From the NCBI GenBank assembly GCA_019421725.1, contig JAHZES010000014.1, positions 1 to 7,892 of the forward strand: DNA of 7,892 bases, written 5' to 3'. Origin of the DNA: Clostridiales bacterium. Lineage in GTDB: Bacteria > Bacillota > Clostridia > Oscillospirales > Acutalibacteraceae. This document shows positions 1 through 5,229 of the stretch, piece by piece. Positions within the stretch are counted from its first letter, which is position 1. Each line of letters starts with the position of its first letter. The notes beneath the pieces were generated by a model, which was given only the letters and a program-made list of their open reading frames with translations, did not search any database and was not told where the DNA came from. The position numbers were made by a program, and so were the translations under genes.

Positions 1-52
1 TGCCGATCGTATCTCCGGGGCGAAGCGGTGGGGCAATTTTATATTCTGACAT
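1..52 (-). CDS. LD-carboxypeptidase / S66 peptidase, N-terminal fragment (cut by window edge)
   Basis: Only the first 17 codons are in the window. They read MSEYKIAPPLRPGDTIG, and the PPxLRPGDTIG stretch is the typical opening of peptidase family S66. That family comprises cytoplasmic LD-carboxypeptidases (LdcA), which trim the terminal D-Ala from murein tetrapeptides during cell-wall recycling, and the related MccF proteins that inactivate microcin C-like compounds. The Ser-Glu-His catalytic residues lie outside the window, so LdcA and MccF cannot be told apart. The ATG at 52-50 is preceded on the minus strand by GAAAGGA (69-63), ten bases upstream, and by a near-perfect promoter at 131-103. 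The gene is transcribed divergently from the amidohydrolase operon. Family assignment rests on one short conserved motif. Confidence 0.7.
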   Translation of the reverse strand, partial: MSEYKIAPPLRPGDTIG

Positions 53-62
53 ATTGATTCAT

Positions 63-92
63 TCCTTTCGGCGAAAGCAAGCGTCCGCTTTC
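63..92 (-). promoter_or_regulatory. Leader of the S66 peptidase mRNA with two competing hairpins over the Shine-Dalgarno
   Basis: In the minus-strand transcript three segments follow each other: GAAAGC (92-87), GCTTTC (78-73) and CGAAAG (70-65), the last being part of the GAAAGGA Shine-Dalgarno. The middle segment can pair either with the first (6 bp, 8-base loop) or with the last (CTTTC/GAAAG, 3-base loop). The two pairings exclude each other, and the second would cover the ribosome binding site. The pairing is read directly; a regulatory role is only inferred, and both stems are short. Confidence 0.3.
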
Positions 93-102
93 CTGAATGC
101 AT

Positions 103-131
103 ATTGTAGCGCTGCGGCAGAATAATGTCAA
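103..131 (-). promoter_or_regulatory. SigA-type promoter of the S66 peptidase gene
   Basis: On the minus strand, TTGACA (131-126) is followed after 17 bases by TACAAT (108-103). The -35 is a perfect consensus, the -10 has one mismatch, and the spacing is ideal. Transcription would start near 96, giving a leader of about 44 bases before the ATG at 52. Confidence 0.75.
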
Positions 132-222
132 CCGCAGGAAAAACGGAAAATATTGCGGTCCAATTTCCAGCGGAAAGCGCGGAACGGAAGAAAAGGGCGG
201 CTTTAAAAAAACTTTAATTTTG

Positions 223-240
223 TAACAAAACGTTTACTTA
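223..240. promoter_or_regulatory. LacI/GalR-type operator candidate upstream of the amidohydrolase promoter
   Basis: TAACAAAAC|GTTTACTTA is an imperfect palindrome centred on CG (231/232), with 7 of 9 positions symmetric and an AAACGTTT core. A central CG flanked by A/T-rich arms is the pattern of LacI-family operators, including CcpA cre-like sites. It ends five bases before the -35 hexamer at 246. Part of its right arm, TTTACTT (233-239), recurs at 252-258 inside the promoter spacer. The cognate regulator is not in the window. Confidence 0.4.
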
Positions 241-245
241 TTTAA

Positions 246-273
246 TTGACATTTACTTTCCTCCTGTTATAAT
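246..273 (+). promoter_or_regulatory. Consensus SigA promoter with extended -10 for the amidohydrolase operon
   Basis: TTGACA (246-251) and TATAAT (268-273) are both perfect consensus hexamers separated by 16 bases, and TG sits one base before the -10 (265-266), forming an extended -10. Transcription should begin near 280, about 35 bases before the first start codon. Such a promoter would be strong without repression, which fits the operator-like sequence next to it. Confidence 0.85.
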
Positions 274-314
274 AGCAGTTAGAACCATGGGAACAGAAAG
301 GAGAGATTATAAAA

Positions 315-1136
315 ATGAAAACAGAGGCACAGAAGTATTTAGAAAATTTAATGCAACTTTTTCGGGAAAATCTAGTTGTTAACTGGCACGAGCATGTTTG
401 GGAGAGTGCGCCGGGCGTTTTAAACGAATCCACCCTGCAGGCTCTTCTTTACTCCGGCAAACATACTTTTACAGATATTTTTTTGATCTCGACTCCGGTG
501 ACGGAGGATCAGTTCTGTCCGCCGGAACGGTTCCGCGCGGCAAATGATGTCGTGCTGGGCGCCGTTAAAAGATACCCCGAACGTCTGCGCGGAATGTGCT
601 TTATCAACCCCGGCTTTACCAAAGACGCTCTGGAGGAAATTGAGCGCTGCAGGGCGAACGGATTTGTCGGCGTGAAAATGTACCATCAATACCGGATGGA
701 CGATCCGGTGCAGTTTCCTATTGTTGAAAAATGCATAGAGCTCGATATGCCAATTCTGATGCATGCGGGAAAGCTGAATTTTGACCCGGAATCGCAGCCG
801 CGCATTTCTCAGGGCGAATACTTTGCACATGTTGCGCAGCGTTACCCGGAAGCCAACCTGATCATGGCGCATATAACCGGCGGCGGCGACTGGCACTGGC
901 AGCTGAAGGCGATGGAGAAGTATCCGAACGTTGTTTTGGACATTTCCGGAAGCGTAATTGACAGCCCTGTTATTGAAGAGTGCGTGGCCCGCATCGGCGC
1001 GGAGCGGGTGCTTTACGGAACAGACGGCTCCACCTCTGCCGGCGTTGGAAAAATTCTGGGCGCCAACATCAGTGAGCAGGATAAAAAAACAATTCTGGCC
1101 GGTACAAAATACCGCCGCTTTTTAGGAAAGGAGTGA
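315..1136 (+). CDS. Amidohydrolase-family metal-dependent hydrolase (Amidohydro_2 fold)
   Basis: The 273-aa protein has the layout of an amidohydrolase superfamily TIM barrel. HEH at residues 25-27 gives the HxH metal pair at the end of strand 1. GFVGVKMYHQYR has Lys121 where the strand 4 lysine is often carboxylated. PILMHAG has His150 (strand 5), LIMAHITGG has His186 (strand 6), and LYGTDGS has Asp237 (strand 8). All usual ligands are therefore present and the protein is likely an active zinc/manganese hydrolase or decarboxylase of the PF04909 type; the substrate cannot be read. There is no signal peptide, so it is probably cytoplasmic. An AAAGGAG (297-303) eleven bases upstream supports the ATG at 315. 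It is the first gene of a two-gene operon; the Shine-Dalgarno of the next gene lies within its last codons. The HxH comes after about 24 extra N-terminal residues, somewhat more than in the shortest relatives. Confidence 0.85.
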   Translation: MKTEAQKYLENLMQLFRENLVVNWHEHVWESAPGVLNESTLQALLYSGKHTFTDIFLISTPVTEDQFCPPERFRAANDVVLGAVKRYPERLRGMCFINPGFTKDALEEIERCRANGFVGVKMYHQYRMDDPVQFPIVEKCIELDMPILMHAGKLNFDPESQPRISQGEYFAHVAQRYPEANLIMAHITGGGDWHWQLKAMEKYPNVVLDISGSVIDSPVIEECVARIGAERVLYGTDGSTSAGVGKILGANISEQDKKTILAGTKYRRFLGKE

Positions 1137-1142
1137 GCCGGC

Positions 1143-1928
1143 ATGGTTATCGATACCTGTACTTATATCGGTCATTGGCCGTTCCGCAAGCTGTCGGGTG
1201 AAACGCTGGCCGAGACGGCGGCGCGCGCCGAAAAGGCAAAAATCACCCACATTGTCTGTACCAACCTGAACGCGATCTTTTATATTGACGCAATGGAGGG
1301 CAATCGGGAATTGTTGGATCAGGTCGGCGCTTATCGCGGCGGCGTAAAGGTTTTGCCGTTCGCCGTGATCAATCCGACCTATATTGAATGGGAGCGCGAT
1401 TTGCGTGAATGCGCAGAACTCGGTTTCGCCGGGATTCAGCTTGCGCCGCAATACCACGGCTACTCGCTCGCCGACCGGTGCGCTGCAGAGGCATATCGTG
1501 TCGCCGGTGAGCTTGGTCTTGCCGTCAAGGTTGACGTCGGGTTCGAGAACATTCGCCAGCGCAGCCCACTGGATACGTTTACCGATGTTTCCGGCAGAGA
1601 GCTTGCGGCGCTGTTTGCCGCCAGCGACAAGCCAACAACGATTGTAAGTACGGCGTACCCGACTCTGATGGGACGAGAGGTCATTGATGCCGCCAACCGG
1701 CGCAGCAACGTTTTCTTCAATCTGATCTATACCGATTCTTTTACAGACGGTCAGCTGGAGGACTGTCTGAAGCAGTATACGGCCAAACGCCTTTGCCTTG
1801 GGACCCAAACGCCGTTCCGCTATATTGAGCCGCAGTATGTCAAGCTGTTCTGCACGGAAGCGGTCGATGACGAACGGCGCGAGGATATTCTTTACCGCAA
1901 TCTTGCGCAGCGAATCAAAGGCTGCTGA
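1143..1928 (+). CDS. Amidohydrolase-fold protein lacking the metal ligands (probable pseudoenzyme partner)
   Basis: The 261-aa protein resembles Amidohydro_2 proteins: the opening IDTCTYIGHWPFRKL matches the usual IDxHxHxGxWPF, followed by NLNAIFYIDAMEGNREL (41-57), LPFAVINPTY (71-80) and a GFAGIQLAPQYHGYSL barrel strand (94-109). The metal-binding positions are substituted. HxH is Cys6-Thr7-Tyr8, the strand 4 lysine is Gln99, strand 5 His is replaced around Val130-Asp131, the strand 6 segment IVSTAYPT (167-174) has no His, and the strand 8 Asp is replaced in GTQTPF (220-225). Metal-dependent hydrolysis therefore looks lost. It starts six bases after the upstream gene, with AAAGGAG (1127-1133) nine bases before the ATG, so the two are probably co-translated and may form a hetero-oligomer. 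A different chemistry using Cys6 cannot be excluded. I recall related proteins in other phyla with a similarly altered first motif, so this may be a subfamily trait and not local decay. Confidence 0.75.
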   Translation: MVIDTCTYIGHWPFRKLSGETLAETAARAEKAKITHIVCTNLNAIFYIDAMEGNRELLDQVGAYRGGVKVLPFAVINPTYIEWERDLRECAELGFAGIQLAPQYHGYSLADRCAAEAYRVAGELGLAVKVDVGFENIRQRSPLDTFTDVSGRELAALFAASDKPTTIVSTAYPTLMGREVIDAANRRSNVFFNLIYTDSFTDGQLEDCLKQYTAKRLCLGTQTPFRYIEPQYVKLFCTEAVDDERREDILYRNLAQRIKGC

Positions 1929-1929
1929 G

Positions 1930-1963
1930 AAAAAACGTCCTGTGTCAACAGGACGTTTTTTTT
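1930..1963. terminator. Bidirectional intrinsic terminator
   Basis: AAAAAACGTCCTGT, a GTCA loop, then ACAGGACG followed by eight T residues form a perfect stem with a U-tract. The A-run on the other side makes it work on the minus strand too. It lies just behind the amidohydrolase operon (stop at 1928) and 30 bases beyond the end of the convergent gene (stop at 1994), so it can serve both. Confidence 0.9.
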
Positions 1964-1993
1964 ATGAACGGATTTCACGGCGAGTAGATTATT

Positions 1994-3901
1994 TCAGCGC
2001 CGCCAGATGCTGCGGCGAACGATCAAATAGCGTATGCCGCCGATCAGCAGCACAAGCAAAGCCGCTCCGGCCAGGCTTGCCAGCACCGCGCCGATAGTCT
2101 GCGCCCGTGTTTGTACCAAACCGCGGGCGGCGAGCAGCCCGGCAATGGCAAAAATGACGCCGAAAATCAGCCCGCGGCTGACATAACGGGAAAACAGATG
2201 CTCGGCGGCGAGCTGCCGTTTGTGCCGCATGGCAAATGCATGGGGAAGGCGCTTGCCTTGCAGCCCGCATTCGGCAATTTTCAGCATCTTTGTCAATCGG
2301 TCGGCGGAATGCGCCGCACTTTCTTCTGTCAGCTCGCCCTCGAACGGCCACGAAAAGAGGCACGGAGCACCCGTTTCGTCAGAATCGACCGTGCCGAAAT
2401 GTGTGTTGATCCGGTCGTCGAATTCAAATTCCGGCGCGCAGCCTTCTGCAGCGGGCAGCCCAAAAACCGTGGTAACGCCGTTTGCCCGGGTAAATCTTCG
2501 CTTAGCTGCAGCAATCTCGCAGACAAAGCAAAGTCTTCCGTCCGTTGTCAGCGAGGGCTCGTTGCTGACGCATATGGAAATATACTCCGCGTTGCCGCGG
2601 CGCAGACGATAATAGTGAGGAAAGCTTCCCGCAAAGCCATGGTCGGTTAGAAAAGCTTCCACGCCGTGCATGGCGGCTTTGCAGGCAATGTCGTAGCAAT
2701 CGGCAAAATACGGCGTATCGCAGTATTCCGCGGTTGCTTCGGAAAACCGGCGGAGCAGCGGCCGCGTCACCTGTCTGGCGCTGCCGTCAAATTCCGATTG
2801 CCGCAGTGTTTCGCAAAACCTCATCATCAGCTTCTCGGTTCGGTCAGGCAATTCGTCGTCGTATTTTTCCTGTGCGTCCGTTAAAAGTCTGTGAAGCTCT
2901 TTGCCAAGTTCGCCGCAGTTCTGTTCAAAAAAATCTGCGGTCCGTTCCACAAGATAGCGATTTTCAAACAAAATATCGGCGTGTGTCAGCATAGCCGGCG
3001 GAGGTACCGCCGGCAGAAGCTGCGATTTTGCAAAGAGCTGCGCGCAGCCGAGCAGCCGGTTTTCCTCCATCGAAAGCCCCATTGCGCCGATCATGGTCTG
3101 TTTTTTCAGCAACTCCGTAAAACAGGTGGTAAGCGCCGCCATCCCGGAGCTGCCGCGGCGGCGGAGCAGACCGGCGTAGTCGAACCGGGTCACATGCATT
3201 CGTGCTTCCCGGCAGAAGAGAGAAATTTCCCGCCAATTTTGCTTTTGCAGCAGCCGTTCGGTGTAAACCGTATCGGAAAACTCCGTATCGAGTAAAAAAC
3301 GAAATTCCATGCCGTCGTCTTTGCGGTCGGCCTCTGCCCAGAAGAGGTATCCCGTCATCGAATGATTTTCCGCTCCGGTCTGAGGCAGATCGGTTTGCGG
3401 CGAGTCAAACACCAGGCGTGCCTGCCCCCAAAGGCTTTCCGGAACGGAAAGCACCGCCGAGCCCGGCTGAAACGACAGCGTGACCCGTTGTGAGCGCGAC
3501 TGAGAAAAGGACTGCAAAAAATCGCCCGCTTCGGGAGAAATACGGCTGGAAACATCCTTGAGCGCATAAAGCCATTGCAGCCGGGACCGTTCGTTTTCTC
3601 TGCGAAGATCCTCCACCCATTTGAACACCGGCAGCAGTCGCTCCGCGGTGGGAGTAAACTGGCTTTCCGCAATCACACGGATGCGCGCCGGAACAACGCC
3701 GCTCAGGTCGTACCGTGAAGAAACCAGCCTGCGGAGCCCTGCCTGAATCGTTTTGCAGGCGTCGCTTTGCACCGAAAATGAAAATTCCTGCAAATGGGCA
3801 ACGGTGTCCTGCGGAGCGAGCGGATTCAGCGGCGAGGTCAGCTCGGAAAGCTGCGCCATATAATATTCCATCCCGATCTGGTACCGGTCGATATACTTCA
3901 T
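1994..3901 (-). CDS. Hypothetical protein with two C-terminal transmembrane segments
   Basis: I do not recognise this 635-aa protein. There is no signal peptide. Residues 1 to about 575 look soluble, mixed alpha/beta, with many charged helices (for example RLLPVFKWVEDLRRENERSR) and scattered cysteines, and without a nucleotide-binding or obvious catalytic motif. The C-terminus holds two hydrophobic segments, about 577-596 (GLIFGVIFAIAGLLAARGLV) and 602-628, joined by a short QTRAQ turn, and ends in a basic RRSIWRR tail. This predicts a cytoplasmic protein anchored by a membrane hairpin. The ATG at 3901 is chosen because GAAAGGA (3920-3914) lies twelve bases upstream and CAGGAT closer still. 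A 32-residue upstream extension would run into the promoter and reads like leader sequence. It is transcribed alone, between divergent and convergent neighbours. Its function is unknown. Confidence 0.8.
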   Translation of the reverse strand: MKYIDRYQIGMEYYMAQLSELTSPLNPLAPQDTVAHLQEFSFSVQSDACKTIQAGLRRLVSSRYDLSGVVPARIRVIAESQFTPTAERLLPVFKWVEDLRRENERSRLQWLYALKDVSSRISPEAGDFLQSFSQSRSQRVTLSFQPGSAVLSVPESLWGQARLVFDSPQTDLPQTGAENHSMTGYLFWAEADRKDDGMEFRFLLDTEFSDTVYTERLLQKQNWREISLFCREARMHVTRFDYAGLLRRRGSSGMAALTTCFTELLKKQTMIGAMGLSMEENRLLGCAQLFAKSQLLPAVPPPAMLTHADILFENRYLVERTADFFEQNCGELGKELHRLLTDAQEKYDDELPDRTEKLMMRFCETLRQSEFDGSARQVTRPLLRRFSEATAEYCDTPYFADCYDIACKAAMHGVEAFLTDHGFAGSFPHYYRLRRGNAEYISICVSNEPSLTTDGRLCFVCEIAAAKRRFTRANGVTTVFGLPAAEGCAPEFEFDDRINTHFGTVDSDETGAPCLFSWPFEGELTEESAAHSADRLTKMLKIAECGLQGKRLPHAFAMRHKRQLAAEHLFSRYVSRGLIFGVIFAIAGLLAARGLVQTRAQTIGAVLASLAGAALLVLLIGGIRYLIVRRSIWRR

Positions 3902-3987
3902 GATCCTGTAAAATCCTTTCGTCAGGCTGAAAACCGGCGGGCGGAGAGGGCGTTGCGTGCCGCGGAAGCCGGAAAAAGATATAAACA

Positions 3988-4017
3988 AGTATAACACACG
4001 GTGCGGGCTCTGCGCAA
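3988..4017 (-). promoter_or_regulatory. Promoter of the hypothetical membrane-anchored protein
   Basis: On the minus strand, TTGCGC (4017-4012) is followed after 18 bases by TATACT (3993-3988), with TG one base before it forming an extended -10. Transcription would start near 3981, leaving a leader of about 80 bases. Confidence 0.5.
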
Positions 4018-4037
4018 CACGAGAGCCTTTATTTTTT
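4005..4037 (+). terminator. Terminator-like hairpin upstream of the acetyltransferase gene
   Basis: GGCTCT (4006-4011) pairs with AGAGCC (4022-4027) across a ten-base loop, extended by a G-T wobble pair, and is followed by TTTATTTTTT. It has the shape of an intrinsic terminator on the plus strand, yet no plus-strand gene precedes it for two kilobases. The stem is short. Confidence 0.4.
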
Positions 4038-4044
4038 GACGCAC

Positions 4045-4073
4045 TTGCTGCGCGGAAGGGAATATGATAAAAT
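4045..4073 (+). promoter_or_regulatory. Putative promoter of the acetyltransferase/phosphoesterase operon
   Basis: TTGCTG (4045-4050) is followed after 17 bases by TAAAAT (4068-4073). A better -35, TTGACG at 4036-4041, is 21 bases from TATGAT (4063-4068), which is too far for a standard SigA promoter. The choice between the two is uncertain, but the A/T-rich TATGATAAAAT block very probably holds the -10. Confidence 0.5.
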
Positions 4074-4110
4074 AAATTCCGGATACTGCCGCAAAGGAGA
4101 TGCGTGCGTT

Positions 4111-4680
4111 ATGGCAAACGCGCTTCGGTTTAAAACGGAACGGCTGCTGCTTCGGCCGTATGAACCCGGCGATGCGGAAGAGGTTTGGCGCGTTGTCCGC
4201 AGGCCCGAAATTTACGCGACAACGGCGTTCATCCCCCCAAATTATCCGCGTTCGCGTGTCGATTGGTGGATTCGCTATGTCAACGCGGCGATTCGCAACA
4301 GAACCGGATATGAACTGGGGATTTTCGACCGGAAAACCGGGCGTTACCTTGGAAATGCGGGCCTGGTGAATGTGCGTCGGGAAATGAGGAGTGCCAGCGT
4401 AGCGTATCATATTGATCCGGATTGGTGGGAACAGGGGATCGCGACCGAAGCCTGCGGACGTATGGTGCAGTTTGGGTTTGAAGCGCTTGGGCTGGAACGG
4501 ATCAGCGGCGCCTGCATGGTGGTAAATCCCGCCTCCCGGCGCGTTATGGAGCATTTGGGCTTCACCTTTGAGGGCGTTGCGCGGAGGGAACTGCTTAAGG
4601 ACAGAAAATTTTATGATATTGCGCACCTTTCCGTGCTGCGGGATGAATGGAAGGGCTGCCGAAAGGATGAAAACAGATGA
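4111..4680 (+). CDS. GNAT-family N-acetyltransferase (RimJ/RimL type)
   Basis: This 189-aa protein begins RFKTERLLLRPYEPGDAEEVW (residues 6-26), the typical N-terminus of the RimJ/RimL branch of GNAT acetyltransferases, which transfer acetyl from acetyl-CoA to amino groups of proteins, antibiotics or small amines. The acetyl-CoA site is IDPDWWEQGIATEA (101-114), where QGIATEA is the pyrophosphate-binding turn (Q/RxxGxG/A motif). It is followed by the helix and the ACMVVNPASRRVMEHLGF segment (134-151), in which the Asn and the RVMEHLGF helix are family signatures. Length is normal for the family. The ATG at 4111 is chosen because AAAGGAGA (4093-4100) sits ten bases upstream; a nearer ATG at 4100 touches the Shine-Dalgarno and is in another frame. 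The stop overlaps the next start codon (ATGA, 4677-4680), so the two genes are translationally coupled. The substrate is not identifiable. Confidence 0.9.
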   Translation: MANALRFKTERLLLRPYEPGDAEEVWRVVRRPEIYATTAFIPPNYPRSRVDWWIRYVNAAIRNRTGYELGIFDRKTGRYLGNAGLVNVRREMRSASVAYHIDPDWWEQGIATEACGRMVQFGFEALGLERISGACMVVNPASRRVMEHLGFTFEGVARRELLKDRKFYDIAHLSVLRDEWKGCRKDENR

Positions 4681-5222
4681 AATGGATGATCGCTTCCGAT
4701 CTGCACGGTTCGCTTTCTGCCTGCAGGAAAATGCTGAACAGATTCGACGCGGAAGGGGCCGAACGGCTGCTGCTGCTCGGCGATCTGCTTTATCACGGTC
4801 CGCGAAACGATTTACCTGACGAATATGATCCAAAGGGCGTCATTTCGCTGCTGAATGCGCGGAAGGAAGATTTGCTGTGTGTGCGCGGAAACTGCGATGC
4901 CGAGGTGGACCAGATGGTGCTGCATTTTCCGATCCTTTCGGATTCCCTGCTGTTTTTTGTCGGCGGGCACACGGTCTTTGCGACACACGGCCATGTTTTT
5001 CACGAGGAGAATCTTCCGCCGCTGCACCGCGGAGACGCTTTGCTGCACGGGCATACTCATGTTCCCGTGCTGGAACGGCGCGGGGATTGGACGCTGCTCA
5101 ATCCGGGTTCGGTCGCGATCCCGAAAAACGGCAGCTGCCCGTCCTACTTCACGGTGGAGGACGGCGTATTTATTCTGCGTGCGCTGGAAGACGGACGTGC
5201 GTTGAATTCGATCTCCCTGTAA
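4677..5222 (+). CDS. yfcE: YfcE-type metallophosphoesterase (phosphodiesterase)
   Basis: The 181-aa protein carries every calcineurin-like phosphoesterase ligand: Asp8 and His10 in ASDLHGS, Asp36 in LLGDLLYHGPRND, Asn72 in RGNCDAEVDQM, His104 in ATHGH, and His126 and His128 in HGHTHVP. It then ends with LNPGSVAIPK. The GDxxxHGPRN and RGNCDxEVDQM wording is very close to what I remember of Escherichia coli YfcE, a Mn-dependent phosphodiesterase of about 184 residues with activity on model phosphodiesters and no firmly known natural substrate. The protein is cytoplasmic. Its ATG overlaps the stop of the acetyltransferase by four bases, so it probably depends on translation of that gene. The stop lies seven bases from the end of the convergent DUF4130 gene. 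The family is secure; the cellular role is not. Confidence 0.93.
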   Translation: MKWMIASDLHGSLSACRKMLNRFDAEGAERLLLLGDLLYHGPRNDLPDEYDPKGVISLLNARKEDLLCVRGNCDAEVDQMVLHFPILSDSLLFFVGGHTVFATHGHVFHEENLPPLHRGDALLHGHTHVPVLERRGDWTLLNPGSVAIPKNGSCPSYFTVEDGVFILRALEDGRALNSISL

Positions 5223-5229
5223 TTTCGGT

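Larger units (their letters stand above)
53..314. other. Divergent intergenic control region between the S66 peptidase and amidohydrolase genes
   Basis: These 262 bases hold no gene. They contain the two promoters and the palindrome described separately, plus an A/T-rich stretch from about 201 to 260. An inverted repeat, ACCGCA (131-136) and TGCGGT (154-159), starts at the -35 of the leftward promoter. A 31-codon reading frame from an ATG at 287 has no ribosome binding site and overlaps the real gene. Confidence 0.7.

Noticed and set aside
287..382. Short upstream frame (31 codons) starting at ATG 287
   Set aside because: No ribosome binding site, starts only a few bases after the predicted transcription start, and overlaps the amidohydrolase start out of frame.
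1122..1808. Long open frame (228 codons) on the minus strand opposite the second amidohydrolase
   Set aside because: It is antisense to a clearly homologous gene, has no ribosome binding site or family resemblance, and arises from the codon bias of the real gene.
3902..3997. Upstream extension of the hypothetical protein (32 extra residues)
   Set aside because: It would cover the predicted promoter and transcription start, and a Shine-Dalgarno precedes the downstream ATG at 3901.
4036..4110. TTG start at 4036 or ATG at 4100 for the acetyltransferase
   Set aside because: The TTG lies within the promoter region and has no ribosome binding site; the ATG at 4100 touches the Shine-Dalgarno and is out of frame. 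The family N-terminus fits the ATG at 4111.
3922..4833. 303-codon minus-strand open frame across the acetyltransferase gene
   Set aside because: It overlaps two well-supported genes and two promoters, and its product is rich in Arg/Ala/Pro without any recognisable domain.
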